From the NCBI RefSeq assembly GCF_000731095.1, contig NZ_JMTZ01000004.1, positions 18,850 through 82,849 of the forward strand: a DNA stretch of 64,000 bases. The letters are read 5' to 3'. Below are positions 45,701 through 55,040 of the stretch, piece after piece; the first letter of the stretch is position 1; every line of letters starts with the position of its first letter. The notes beneath the pieces are model-generated. The model saw nothing but the letters and a program-made list of their open reading frames with translations. It was not told the origin of the DNA and searched no databases. Position numbers and translations under genes: made by a program. Origin of the DNA: Lysobacter antibioticus. GTDB taxonomy: Bacteria; Pseudomonadota; Gammaproteobacteria; Xanthomonadales; Xanthomonadaceae.

Positions 45701-48700
45701 CCTGGCGTGCGGGTCGATTATGTAGTTCTGCAGAACGATGACCTTCTCGATCTGCGTTGTAGGGGGTACCCGGCCAGATCCGTCACCGGCGACTGACAGG
45801 ACGATCTCCAGGTCGTCACCCGCGCGTTGTAATCTACTCAACTCATAATTGGAAGAGTTGAGGAGGTCCAGTATGTCCATCTTCATATCCGCGGACGTAT
45901 TGTCGATGACCGTCCGGGCTGGGCTGCGGCTGGTGACTTCAATAACGTAGGTGTCGGCCCCGTCCAGGCCCGCAAGTTGCGTCGCGATCTCGTCGTAGAG
46001 CACATTGCTCAAGGCATCGCCAGCATATGCCGCAGGGATGATCTCCAAGATACCCGCGTTTGCGCCGCGCCGATCCGTGATCTGGGGCTTGGTGGGGCTA
46101 GTGAAGTAGCCGGTAACGAGCACCTTTTGCGAATCGGCAAAATCGCCTTGGTACAGAACCAAATCGTTGACGATACGCAACTGTCTATAGGCCTCGCTAC
46201 CAGTTCCTTGTAGCTCTATCCCTGAGTCCTTTAAGGCGTCGTAAGTTCTCGCATACGTCGGCTGCTTAGCCTTGTCCAGTTCGCGATCTGTCTGCTCTTG
46301 CACCGCCACGTTGCTGATCGCCTTCAAATTGCCGATGGCGTTGACGGTCGCCGTCGGAAGTTCGACGCCGATGATGCCGGGCTTCTTGCCTTCTACGTGC
46401 GGAGGCACGAGCCATAGACTCAGCGCACCAGCGTTGACGGCCTCGGCATAGCCAAGTATCTCAAGCTTCAGCTTAGGCTTGTCGGGAAGCGAAATGACGG
46501 TCAGCGTTCCGCTGCTCACGCTATAGCGCAGGTCATCGAGATTGGCTTCCAGAACGAATTGCATCAACTGATTGGTATGCAGCCTGGCGACGAAGCTGCC
46601 GGCGCCCTCCTTCAAAGAATAGGTGTTGACGGCCTTATCGTTGATCAATTCCCGCGGACCCGTGTCCTCGGTCGCCGCGAACACAAAGCTCTTGGCCATC
46701 GTGGACAAAGGCAGCCATTGGTCGCCGATCAATCCCAACGAAGTCAACGTGAAGCTGCTGCCGTGAGGGTCCAGAAACTGAATGGCCTTACTGGCGTCGA
46801 GCTGTCCGTCCTTTCCATAGATTCCGCTAATGGTAAGAGTGCGGGTTTCGACCCGGGACAATTGGGATGTCCCGAGGTCATCGCGGTTTCGAACTTGGGT
46901 TTCGTAGGACAATTGCAGATCGTTACCGGCCCGGCGCGCCCTGATGTCGCGGTGGACGTCAGGCAGATCGATCAATAAGGTTTGCGTCGCCTTCCCGGGT
47001 ACGCCGAGCAAAGTCACGGTCGCATCGACTTTGCCGTTCCACAGCACGATGTCGTCGCCGGAACTTGAGATCCGATTGCCCTGATTCAGCGAGTAAGTGT
47101 TGTTCCCCTTTCCTCCAGAAACGGCCACGTCGGTTCCAGATACATCGAAGAACTCGTCGCTGTCATTGCCCTGGATATCGGCTTTGCCCGCATTGTTGAT
47201 GATGTAGGACTCGACGCCGCTGACATTGACGCGCTGGTCGACCGACTTGGTGATACCAGGGACCTTCGTTGCTAGATCGCCGTTGCGAGTCACCCCGTCG
47301 ATCACGACCGCCTGCCCGCTGTAGTTCAGCACTGTCCGACCGTTCTGCGTGCTCAGGCTAACGGCCAGACCACCGGCGTCCAGCACCACCGTATCCTTTC
47401 CATCCGAACCGCTGATGGTCCCGACTTCGGTCATGGCATCGAGGTTGAAGGCGTCGGCCTCTACTCCGCCCTCAGCGCCTCTCAACACCGCACCGCTCAG
47501 ATTGAACAGGTTGCGCTTATCGGCGACCCCTCTCGCGACGTAATTCCTATCGGCACTGGCGAGCTCTGCCCAAACCCCACCGCCGTCGGCGATGCGATTG
47601 GAATCGATCGTACGGATATCCTTAAAGTCCGGGCGGTTCTGCAAAACATGGATGAATTCGTCTTGCTGTGCCTTGATGGTCCCATGGTAGACCTGATTCA
47701 CGCGCTCGCGATAATGCAACGACCTATAGCCGTCCTTGGAGAACAGATCGGACAAATAGGCTTTGGTCTTTTCCCACTCGCTGTTGAGGCTGTTCTGCAA
47801 CTTCGTGGCATCCGCTTGCGCCGCCTGCTCAGCACGTGCACGCTTCACGCCGTCGGTTTCGATTCCGATCCAGGCGGCGAAGAACGCCTCCACCTTGGCC
47901 GCGGTGCTGGCGAAGTACTGGTCGTACTCGGAAACGATCAAGGCGCCCTGGACGATGCCGTTGATGATGAACCCGGCAGCGGCGATGGCGACGCCGATCG
48001 GCCCCGCCGAAGCGGCGATGGTACCCAGCACCGAACTGGCAACGGCAGTGCTAAGCGAAGCGGCGATCGATACCCCAGTCAGGGCCAGGCTGACCGCCGT
48101 GGTTACCGTCGTCATGACCGTGTTGGCCACCAACGATTTATACTCAAAGCTATTGGTGTCGCCGCTTTCGGACCAGAACGATTTCCACTGCAGCCCGATC
48201 GCGGCGAACGTCGCCGGCGCCAGTGCGAGATCCAGTATGCCGGCTTCCACCACCCTGGCGGCTTGGCCGAACCTATCGACGGCGTTGATCGCCTTACTGA
48301 ACTGGCCCAAGGCTTTCGCGATCCCGGTGCTCAACGGCGACATCGCGACGCCACCGACCGCCATCGCCAGACCGAGGGACTTGTCGGTCACGTTCATTCG
48401 GTTCCAATCGCCTACCAACTGGCGGACCGAATTCAACGTCATGAACGCGTTCAGCGCGTGGCCGGCTAGGCTAATTGCGATCTCCTTATTGTGATTTGAC
48501 AGGACGGTACGCTCGTCATCTACCTTGCTCAAGAATTCCCTTGAAGCTTCCGTTCCCGCCTCTTTCACCTGCGCTCGCAGAGTCCGATATGTCTCACCGG
48601 ACAGCTTCAGCATCGCGGCGGTGATACGAATGCGATTCATCGCACTGGCCGAATCAATGAACTGATTCAGTTTGGTGACATCGATGTTGATCCCGCCGAT

Positions 48701-51436
48701 TTCGCTTCTCATTGCGAGCTTGGAATGAATCAGGAACTGCCCGGCATCCTCTTCTCCCCAGGCCGCGATCTTCATCGCGGCGCTGGCATCGCTGTCGTAC
48801 CGGACTTTCCGTTCGGCCGCATCCAATGCCATCCTCTGCAGGATTTCGATCTTGGACAGACCGGGATTGGCTGCACTGAATTTCCGGAACTCTGCGATAT
48901 CGAATCCGGACGCCTCGCTGGCCTCGACATACAGCTTCTGCACCAGCTGCCGCTGCGCTGGATCCAGGCCTTGCGCCAAAGACAGCCAGTTCGCGCGTAC
49001 CGATGCGCTATCCCCGTACCACTCTTTTATCTTGCCAGCGACCTCAACCTCCAGGGCCGAAGGGTTCGATTTATCGAGTGTTTCAAGCAGCCAGCCAGCT
49101 CGCACATCGGTCAACGGCCCGTCGCGCAGCAGCACCGCGATATCGCCTCCGATGCCGGACAGCTGGCGTTTCACGATATTCGCCAACGCCTCGAGCTCCG
49201 CCTGCGTCGGCACCTCGAACATCGTGCCGACCAGCCTAACCGGGTCGAAAGCGATCTTTTTCCCGGAAACGTCCGCACCTAATGTTGTCGCAAGCTCCGG
49301 AGTAAGCGGGCTTCCATCGAACGCCGCTCCGAGGTCGAACAATAGGACCAGCGAGATATGGGTTCCATCGATCTTAACCGTGCCCATGGTCGCCAGTTGC
49401 TGGCGTGCGGCGGCTCGATACGCGACGTCGTCCTCAGCGTTCACCAGCGCACGGGCGCCCAGGCCGACACTACCGGGCAAACCAAGTTGAACCATGCCGA
49501 TGCGCTTGATGACGTCAAGCAACTTGGCGTACTCGACGGGACTCGCGAGCGCCACCTGCAGTCCGGTTTCGTCTAGGTCGTTCCCGGCCGCATTTGGGTA
49601 GAAGCGACTCAGGGCCGCTCTCTCGGCAGCATTGAGGCCGGACAGCCGATTGTTTGAGGCGCGGATGTCCTCGACCAGTTCCTCGACGTTGATCAGGTCC
49701 GGTCCGATCAGCACAATCCGCTTGGACTGTTCGCGGGTCTGGACGACCCCGCCTTCCCAGCGCCATCGATAGACCACTTTATTGTCGTCCACGACCGACG
49801 CGATTCTATTGTTGTCCACGACCGACGCGATCTCTCTCGACGCCGAAGTCGGCCACTTGCGGCCTTCACGATCGATTGCCAGGTCCGAGGTATGTATCGA
49901 CACCTCAATCAAGGGCGACTTGAGCGCGCTGGCGAAGCGGTAACCGAAGCCTTCTGGCTCGCCGTTTCGCTCGAGGGTGCAACCCACCAGGCTGATCCGC
50001 GCTGGCGTGCCGACATTCTTCTGGATGGTCTCGGTCAGTTTGGCGTGAAAAGCTGTCAGATGTCGAGCCAGGTTCGCGGCCCCCATCCCGCCCAACGTGC
50101 GCTGGCCGTTCGCATCGCTGCGGCCGTGCCCGACTATCTGCCAACGCATCAGCGTATCGCTGGCTGCCAATGCCGGCATATCGCCGTAGACCACTCGGTA
50201 ATTGCCCTGCTCGTCCAGTTGGACGATGACGCTGGTAGTGGGATGCTTCGCGGCAAGGCGGGCGGCGGCCTCGGCCGCGGCTGGGTCGTTCTCGAGCTGA
50301 AGAATGATCTGCCGGCCATACCGGCTATCGCTATCCTCATAGCTCTTACCTACCTGCGCAGGCGCCCACTTGTCGACATTGACTCCCGTTACCAACCGCG
50401 GCGCGACACCCAACTGCGGACTGTCGTCGATGAAGTCGTCGAACTCACCGGGGATCTCCGGAATTTCCTCGTCCGGAAACTCGTTATTGGCGTCGACCTC
50501 GAACTCGTGAGAACTGTTGACGCTACGGCTGACCAAGCGCAGATTACTGACATCGTTATAAGCATCCAACATTTCGGCCACACTCACAGTGCCGCCCGGC
50601 GCGTCATCGACCATCTTCTTCGACAGTACGTCGAACGGCACATGGTGATCGATGTCGAACGCGTCGCGAGTCACAAGTTGCCCGGAGGCGGCGCAGCGAA
50701 ACAGCGGCACTTCTTGTGTCTGGCCCGCGGCATTGGTTACCGTCACACTGCGCACATAGGACTTATGCAACTCGGCCTCGAACCACTTCCCGAGCACCTT
50801 GGTATCGAACCTCAATCCAACGCGGCCGTCCTCCGGTACCCAGCGCTGGTTCTGCGTGGCCGTCGTCCGGCCCGCCCAATCCAGGTCCGGGTCGAAATCC
50901 GGATGATTCTTTGTTGGATCGAATGCAAAGTGCCTGTCGACCCAGGCACGCCACTCCCTGGAGTCGGCGCCGAAGACGGCCAGCGTCTGATCGGCGCTGT
51001 CGCGGGCGCGATTGATAGCCGACGGCAGCATACGCAAGTTCTGCACATCGTTGTAGGCCATATTCGCTTCGGCATGATTCGCCACCCCAACCTGGCCAAA
51101 ATAGTCGCGCCATTGCACGATGTGGTCGATGTCGAGTGCATCGCTGGTATGCCAGGTGTTGCTAGCGGCGTGGTAGTACAACATCACCGCGACAGCGCTC
51201 TGTCCTGACGCAGATGGAAGCATGAACGACTTCGGCTGCATGTTCTGGCTCGCCCAGTCGTTGCGCATGAATTCGTTCGTGGCCTCGTAGAAGCTGACGC
51301 TCGTGCGGGGTTCGCTACCCACCCACGGCCTGTCCGCGATTTTGGAGGAGTGATTGGGCGGCACCGCACCCTCCCAGCTGACCAGCGTCACTGTTTTGCC
51401 GTTTTTCAGCGTCTGTTTTGTAAATTTGTATGCCAC
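42710..51436 (-). CDS. Giant toxin: tandem HNH-like modules, C80 autoprotease, TcdA/B-like translocation region
   Basis: A 2,908-residue protein. Residues about 60-160 and 225-315 are two related HNH/DUF1524-like modules (LDIDHIVQW ... AYNDVQNLR; FDIDHHVPF ... AYNDVSNLR). About 370-555 is a clear MARTX-type cysteine protease (C80): GRQIILQLENDP, VIVQLDEQGNYRVVYGD, catalytic His437 in VGHG and Cys486 in LVGC. About 850-1300 resembles the TcdA/TcdB translocation region, with long Gly/Ala hydrophobic helices near 1105-1165. Asp/Gly/Asn-rich beta segments follow, then a discoidin-like domain near the C-terminus. No signal peptide; the C-terminus likely carries the type I secretion signal. The start is GTG. 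It is the last gene after two ABC transporters and an adaptor. Expected action: entry into a target cell, self-cleavage, release of the N-terminal modules. Confidence 0.85.
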   Translation of the reverse strand: MAYKFTKQTLKNGKTVTLVSWEGAVPPNHSSKIADRPWVGSEPRTSVSFYEATNEFMRNDWASQNMQPKSFMLPSASGQSAVAVMLYYHAASNTWHTSDALDIDHIVQWRDYFGQVGVANHAEANMAYNDVQNLRMLPSAINRARDSADQTLAVFGADSREWRAWVDRHFAFDPTKNHPDFDPDLDWAGRTTATQNQRWVPEDGRVGLRFDTKVLGKWFEAELHKSYVRSVTVTNAAGQTQEVPLFRCAASGQLVTRDAFDIDHHVPFDVLSKKMVDDAPGGTVSVAEMLDAYNDVSNLRLVSRSVNSSHEFEVDANNEFPDEEIPEIPGEFDDFIDDSPQLGVAPRLVTGVNVDKWAPAQVGKSYEDSDSRYGRQIILQLENDPAAAEAAARLAAKHPTTSVIVQLDEQGNYRVVYGDMPALAASDTLMRWQIVGHGRSDANGQRTLGGMGAANLARHLTAFHAKLTETIQKNVGTPARISLVGCTLERNGEPEGFGYRFASALKSPLIEVSIHTSDLAIDREGRKWPTSASREIASVVDNNRIASVVDDNKVVYRWRWEGGVVQTREQSKRIVLIGPDLINVEELVEDIRASNNRLSGLNAAERAALSRFYPNAAGNDLDETGLQVALASPVEYAKLLDVIKRIGMVQLGLPGSVGLGARALVNAEDDVAYRAAARQQLATMGTVKIDGTHISLVLLFDLGAAFDGSPLTPELATTLGADVSGKKIAFDPVRLVGTMFEVPTQAELEALANIVKRQLSGIGGDIAVLLRDGPLTDVRAGWLLETLDKSNPSALEVEVAGKIKEWYGDSASVRANWLSLAQGLDPAQRQLVQKLYVEASEASGFDIAEFRKFSAANPGLSKIEILQRMALDAAERKVRYDSDASAAMKIAAWGEEDAGQFLIHSKLAMRSEIGGINIDVTKLNQFIDSASAMNRIRITAAMLKLSGETYRTLRAQVKEAGTEASREFLSKVDDERTVLSNHNKEIAISLAGHALNAFMTLNSVRQLVGDWNRMNVTDKSLGLAMAVGGVAMSPLSTGIAKALGQFSKAINAVDRFGQAARVVEAGILDLALAPATFAAIGLQWKSFWSESGDTNSFEYKSLVANTVMTTVTTAVSLALTGVSIAASLSTAVASSVLGTIAASAGPIGVAIAAAGFIINGIVQGALIVSEYDQYFASTAAKVEAFFAAWIGIETDGVKRARAEQAAQADATKLQNSLNSEWEKTKAYLSDLFSKDGYRSLHYRERVNQVYHGTIKAQQDEFIHVLQNRPDFKDIRTIDSNRIADGGGVWAELASADRNYVARGVADKRNLFNLSGAVLRGAEGGVEADAFNLDAMTEVGTISGSDGKDTVVLDAGGLAVSLSTQNGRTVLNYSGQAVVIDGVTRNGDLATKVPGITKSVDQRVNVSGVESYIINNAGKADIQGNDSDEFFDVSGTDVAVSGGKGNNTYSLNQGNRISSSGDDIVLWNGKVDATVTLLGVPGKATQTLLIDLPDVHRDIRARRAGNDLQLSYETQVRNRDDLGTSQLSRVETRTLTISGIYGKDGQLDASKAIQFLDPHGSSFTLTSLGLIGDQWLPLSTMAKSFVFAATEDTGPRELINDKAVNTYSLKEGAGSFVARLHTNQLMQFVLEANLDDLRYSVSSGTLTVISLPDKPKLKLEILGYAEAVNAGALSLWLVPPHVEGKKPGIIGVELPTATVNAIGNLKAISNVAVQEQTDRELDKAKQPTYARTYDALKDSGIELQGTGSEAYRQLRIVNDLVLYQGDFADSQKVLVTGYFTSPTKPQITDRRGANAGILEIIPAAYAGDALSNVLYDEIATQLAGLDGADTYVIEVTSRSPARTVIDNTSADMKMDILDLLNSSNYELSRLQRAGDDLEIVLSVAGDGSGRVPPTTQIEKVIVLQNYIIDPHARHLRVKIKGEIFTLPSVDEETGYFIHQPGENVLVIGDGVHQLRVPKANSILLYSTDGFEPSNYSMTVQGYDLKLVKGGQTIYLHDYYRNPSGLLRASKNLQASGVDTTIIPSDFEADTQALFKRLEVPRDKWVPYILSGVDSEAKLTSIAALSGERSAENAVDFNLLPSERDFTVYLKTPAAWGSTERVLFATGAPGLNGFTFYVDGDGYLCYRAYVPQGAWNGVGHTMFSATARIYESKPVARANDTEFVLKFSANNILTVIAEGPNGGMVTSGINLNISADPGLNFSATRALNNQLLSDANTVRKVMGGLALGTQVDSILRSDGLAWGANSADIELYYKVSGFSEAGAKAAIAEDLTSVSDVGTTCLALKQSDRRLSEDFVIAYAKQKHSWLHAKGGVDYAEALEALGYQPKFILNAYSYGLSVQDVEVYASLEKKHLGKDRLADFALALYGKSKPYLMISAKPVKFLNAHDEKLLTSLLDTLEVPGWDRPRILHGVAGNASSVQLRQLEVLFNSNYVSSQQKKQDLQGWLVQAINGHLTQKASFTPGMVNPDEDKVLLKTVLINKGFLPSRAAVLAEKMTQAKVLDYEIVESLMNAGVSDAAQLGKLAKAGVSGKDLIEGNAKRLGYESGNRSTLIQVSTSLPLLQRTPSESDTYYAREFLGIGEKGDVHKLGSDPVEAKRRKEQMGLVQLIHPGPVLSLGGSVPAPTRGEDGLVWMWQQGYLDLGLSHAESTESGFGRSSGGNLVDGSGFSGEAFSWRGASTMRVVKEIRRENGQSVEKEVARIADLSLDQTDMSSSEIVAVRFDMKHKIALSSLTLKATYDPADIHQRDTTRDGTYIVEALSADNAWIKVSKADLLWAAKPGEKGGDKTDMTIALDTGGVPYQSYRVRGISGSYDRDRWLDEVTFTTAPIDLVQASAANSSDSVVASAEKPSTTATSSRDSVAPAALSTSKMIEIMAGFDGQSGVAPGITKNITGVALGMGLAPPSVDTALL
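49781..49834 (-). repeat. 27-bp tandem duplication inside the toxin gene
   Basis: Two adjacent 27-base copies differ at a few positions and encode a repeated IASVVD(N/D)N(R/K) segment at the end of the C80 protease domain. The duplication is in frame and adds nine residues next to the domain's last strand. Confidence 0.85.
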
Positions 51437-51510
51437 GTGGAAGCTCTCTGATGTCGATCGGTATTAGTTGTCTCGCGCTCGCTGCCTGATCCGCTCTCCG
51501 CAGCTTCCAT

Positions 51511-53655
51511 TCAACCCATTTGCAATCGCCACAATCGGGCGTAAACCGTATCGCGCGCGACAAGCTCGCGATGCGATCCGTTTTCTACGACCGCTCCGCT
51601 ATCGATTACCAGGATTCGGTCGGCATGGCACAGCGTATTGAGCCGGTGCGCGATACTGATGACTGTGCGCTCCTTGGCGATGACGTCTATATTGGCCATG
51701 ATCGCCGCCTCCGATTCGTAATCGAGCGCGCTGGTCGCTTCGTCCAGCAACAGGATCTTGGGCTGGGTGAGCAGCGCTCTAGCTAAGGCGATACGCTGGC
51801 GCTGGCCGCCCGACAAGCGCGAACCTCGTTCGCCGACCTGGGTGCCGTAACCCTCGGCCAGAGATCGAATAAAGGAATCGGCGCCGGCCAGAGTGGCCGC
51901 CTCGACGACTTCCGCCTCCGACGCCCGGGGTCTGCAGAGCGCGATATTTTCCGCTACCGTTCCCGAAAAGAGCACGCTTTCTTGCGGCACCACGCTCATT
52001 TGGCGACGCAATGCAACTGGATCCGCGATAGCGAGATCGACGCCATCTACCAATACCTGGCCGCGCTGCGGGACGTAGAGCCGCTGCAACAACCTGCCTA
52101 TCGTGCTCTTACCCGATCCGGACGCCCCGGTGATTCCGATGAATTCGCCCGGTCGCACCTCGAAGCTGAGGTTGCGTAGGACTTCCTGGCCATCCTCGCC
52201 ATAGCGAAACTGCACCGCGCGAAACACGACGCCTCCCTGCAGCTCAGGGATCGACGCCAAACCGCCGTTACCGTTCTCCGTGGGCTCATCCAGAACATCT
52301 CCAACCCGCCGCAGAGAGATCAACGCGTGCTGCAAGTCCTGCCACGTCTGCGCCAAACGCAGGATCGGCTGGGTCAGGTGGCCGGCAAGCATATTAAAGG
52401 CGACCAATTCACCAGCGCTGAGCTTGCCGTCCATCACCAAACGAATGCCCCACCAAAGGAGCAAACCACTGGACAGCTTTTGAACCAAGCTGACTCCCTG
52501 GCCGATGGCTATGCCCAGCACACTGGCATGAAAGGCTGCGCGGACGAACTTCGCGAGCTCGCCTTCCCATTGCCGTAGGAAGCCACCCTCAGTAGCGGTG
52601 GTCTTTATGACCTCGATACCTGCTATCGATTCGGTCAAGAACGCCGTGTTGTCCGCGCTGAGCTCATACTCCCGCTTCGCCCGGGAGCGCAGAAGCGGAC
52701 CAAAGACCATCCAGATCAGGAAATAGATCACCAGGGTCCCGACGACCGCCAACGTCAGTTTGGCGCTGTAGGAGATCATCGCGGCGATGAACAACCCGAG
52801 GAATAGCAGGTCCAACACCAGGGTCAGGGTTGACCCGGTGAGAAACTGGCGGATATGGTCCATTTCGCCGATTCTGGCGATGATCTCGCCGGTCTGGCGC
52901 TTCCGGAAATACCCCATGGGCAATGCCATGAGATGCTGATAGACGCGTGCAGAGAGCTCCGAGTTGACTTTGGCGGCGAGATTCGAGAACAGCCAGGAAC
53001 GCAGAAACCCATACGCGGGCTCGAACACGGCCAGTGCCAACATCGCGATTCCCAACACATGCAGGCTGGAAATACTGCGGCTCACCAGTACCCGATCTAT
53101 GATGTTCTCGAAAAGTGCAGGCGTAGCAAGTGCGATGATCTGCAGCACCAACGATACCAACAAGATGTTTCTGAACTGACCGATATGTTTCGTTATCGAT
53201 GGAATGAACCAACCGAATCCGAATGGCCGTCTATTCGGACGGTCTGTGGCTTCGCCTAAGAGGATCGCCTGCCCTCGCCACAGTTCGGCGAGGCCCGCGT
53301 GAGTCTCGTCCAGGCGCGTTTGCGTGCCTGGGTCATGAAGTATCGCCCTTTCCGTGTCCGCAAGCTCAAGCACTAACCAGCCTTTGGCCGTGTTGATTAG
53401 CGCTGGGAGCGGCAACGCGCCGATCCGATCAACCCCGGTATCGACGCTGCGTGCCCTGACACCGATCAAGCGAGCGCATCGACAAATGTCGTGGCTGCCG
53501 ACCGGCCCATGCTCCAGGCCTAGCCGATGACTCAGTTGCCCGGGCTCAACGGATACGCCGAAATGACGCGCCGCATAAGCCAGGGCGCTTAGGCCGCTGT
53601 GCGGTACAGCTATAGCCCCTACTGCGGTACGCAGCTCTTTCTCGACTGCGGCCAT
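51511..53655 (-). CDS. Type I secretion ABC transporter with degenerate C39 domain (RtxB/HlyB type)
   Basis: A 714-residue exporter. The N-terminal C39-like domain (about 1-135) lacks the catalytic Cys (HSGLSALAYAARHFGV in place of DCG...AC), as in HlyB. Six membrane helices follow (about 150-430), then an ABC ATPase with Walker A GASGSGKST, signature LSGGQRQR, Walker B ILLLDEATSALD and the H-loop IAHRL, all intact. The start overlaps the adaptor stop by one base (TAATG). It lies 74 bases upstream of the toxin gene. It probably pairs with the second ABC protein at 55021. Confidence 0.93.
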   Translation of the reverse strand: MAAVEKELRTAVGAIAVPHSGLSALAYAARHFGVSVEPGQLSHRLGLEHGPVGSHDICRCARLIGVRARSVDTGVDRIGALPLPALINTAKGWLVLELADTERAILHDPGTQTRLDETHAGLAELWRGQAILLGEATDRPNRRPFGFGWFIPSITKHIGQFRNILLVSLVLQIIALATPALFENIIDRVLVSRSISSLHVLGIAMLALAVFEPAYGFLRSWLFSNLAAKVNSELSARVYQHLMALPMGYFRKRQTGEIIARIGEMDHIRQFLTGSTLTLVLDLLFLGLFIAAMISYSAKLTLAVVGTLVIYFLIWMVFGPLLRSRAKREYELSADNTAFLTESIAGIEVIKTTATEGGFLRQWEGELAKFVRAAFHASVLGIAIGQGVSLVQKLSSGLLLWWGIRLVMDGKLSAGELVAFNMLAGHLTQPILRLAQTWQDLQHALISLRRVGDVLDEPTENGNGGLASIPELQGGVVFRAVQFRYGEDGQEVLRNLSFEVRPGEFIGITGASGSGKSTIGRLLQRLYVPQRGQVLVDGVDLAIADPVALRRQMSVVPQESVLFSGTVAENIALCRPRASEAEVVEAATLAGADSFIRSLAEGYGTQVGERGSRLSGGQRQRIALARALLTQPKILLLDEATSALDYESEAAIMANIDVIAKERTVISIAHRLNTLCHADRILVIDSGAVVENGSHRELVARDTVYARLWRLQMG

Positions 53656-55040
53656 TACCGTTCCCTCAGCGCTTCCGAACCATACTCGCGTAGGGGACTA
53701 AGCAGATAGTCGATGACCCTCCGCTCGCCCGTGCGAATTTCTGCGACCACGCTCATGCCTGCCTGCAGCGAAAGACTCTTGTCCTCGGACGACATATGGA
53801 ATCGCTGCAGCTCGACTCTTGCCGGAAAAACCAAACCCAGTCTTTCGTCCTTCACTGAGTCGCGCGAAACATGGATGATCTTTCCCGGAATCGTGCCGTA
53901 GCGGGTATAGGGATACGAATCGATCTTCAGCTCTACGGCTTGGCCAGGACGCACGAAGCCCACGTCTCCGTTCAGCACCATGACCTCCGCCTGCAGCCCT
54001 CTCTCGCTAGGCACAATAACCATCAACTGCTCGCCAGGCTGTATCGCGCCTCCAAGGGTATGAACCGCCAGCTGTTGTACGACCCCCTCTACCGTTGCCC
54101 TCAGACTACGTAGACGAAGCTTTTCATTGGCCCTGACTAGCTGCTGAGAGAGCCCGGAGATCTCGATCTCTACCGCACTTAAGCTGTCGTGGTACTCCTT
54201 CGCGGTTTTCGCCAAGTAGCTGTTACGTTGGCCTACCATAGATTCGTGCTGGGCCTTGAGAACACCTAGTTCAGCCTGTTGCTGAGCGATCGAGCGTTCT
54301 ATTTCCAGCCTTTCTCTTTCTTGTTGCTGCAGCTCCACATTCGACAGCAGCTTTCTTTCCGCCAATGCACGGTAGGCCCCTAATCGATCCTGTATGTTCT
54401 TCGCAAGCTTTCGTAGCGCAGCGATATCGGTTCCGCGCGCATGCTGGCCGGCCCGATTGATGCCCATCTCATCCTGCAGAGCGACGAGATTGGCCATCCT
54501 TTCTCTTGTCACGCTAAGAAGATGCTCTTTTGCGCGAGCGACTTCCTCGCTGGGCACTCCCTCGGGAGGAACGAAACCGCCGACCGGATCGTCTGTTAGC
54601 AAGGCTTGCAGCCTGGCCCGTTCCAGGAGTTTGAAATTGAGCTGGCTACGCAGCTCGCTCAGTTCAGCGTTAGCGCCGACAGAATTCAAGCTGATCAGTA
54701 AATCGCCGGCCTTGACCCGCACACCATCGCGTACATGAATGGCCGAAATTTCACCCGCCTCGATGGCCTGTACTACCTTAGAGTTGCTCGGCACCAACAG
54801 GCGCCCGACAGCGTCCGCTTGAATATCGAGGTGTCCCAATATCGCCCAAAGTAGCGCCGCCAGGAACACAAAGATCAGAGCAGCGGCGGTTCTGCGCGAC
54901 CACGGCACCGGCGGGCGCTCGACGATCTCCAAGAACCCTGGCTGGAATTCATACTCATCGCGGCTTCGCTTGGGAACAGCCGAACCGCTGCTCTTGCCAA
55001 ATAGATCCCTGGAAACCGACTTAATGCGATTCATGAACAT
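53655..55040 (-). CDS. Type I secretion membrane-fusion protein (RtxD/HlyD type)
   Basis: A 461-residue adaptor. A cytosolic N-terminus with KSVSRDLFGKS leads to one membrane helix (ALIFVFLAALLWAILG), then a barrel-sandwich half (GEISAIHVRDGVRVKAGD), long coiled-coil hairpins (LERSIAQQQAELGVLKAQ region, about 170-310), and the beta-barrel end with ATVEGVVQQLAVHTLGG and RTGERRVIDYLLSPLREY. The start at 55040 is chosen from GGAG 6 bases upstream; the open frame continues 77 codons further but only inside the preceding ABC gene. It would bridge the ABC proteins to an outer-membrane TolC, which is not encoded in this window. Confidence 0.92.
   Translation of the reverse strand: MFMNRIKSVSRDLFGKSSGSAVPKRSRDEYEFQPGFLEIVERPPVPWSRRTAAALIFVFLAALLWAILGHLDIQADAVGRLLVPSNSKVVQAIEAGEISAIHVRDGVRVKAGDLLISLNSVGANAELSELRSQLNFKLLERARLQALLTDDPVGGFVPPEGVPSEEVARAKEHLLSVTRERMANLVALQDEMGINRAGQHARGTDIAALRKLAKNIQDRLGAYRALAERKLLSNVELQQQERERLEIERSIAQQQAELGVLKAQHESMVGQRNSYLAKTAKEYHDSLSAVEIEISGLSQQLVRANEKLRLRSLRATVEGVVQQLAVHTLGGAIQPGEQLMVIVPSERGLQAEVMVLNGDVGFVRPGQAVELKIDSYPYTRYGTIPGKIIHVSRDSVKDERLGLVFPARVELQRFHMSSEDKSLSLQAGMSVVAEIRTGERRVIDYLLSPLREYGSEALRER

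Noticed and set aside
49892..51208. A 438-codon plus-strand frame opposite the start of the toxin gene
   Set aside because: It lies antisense to clear HNH-like and C80 domains and has no start signal.
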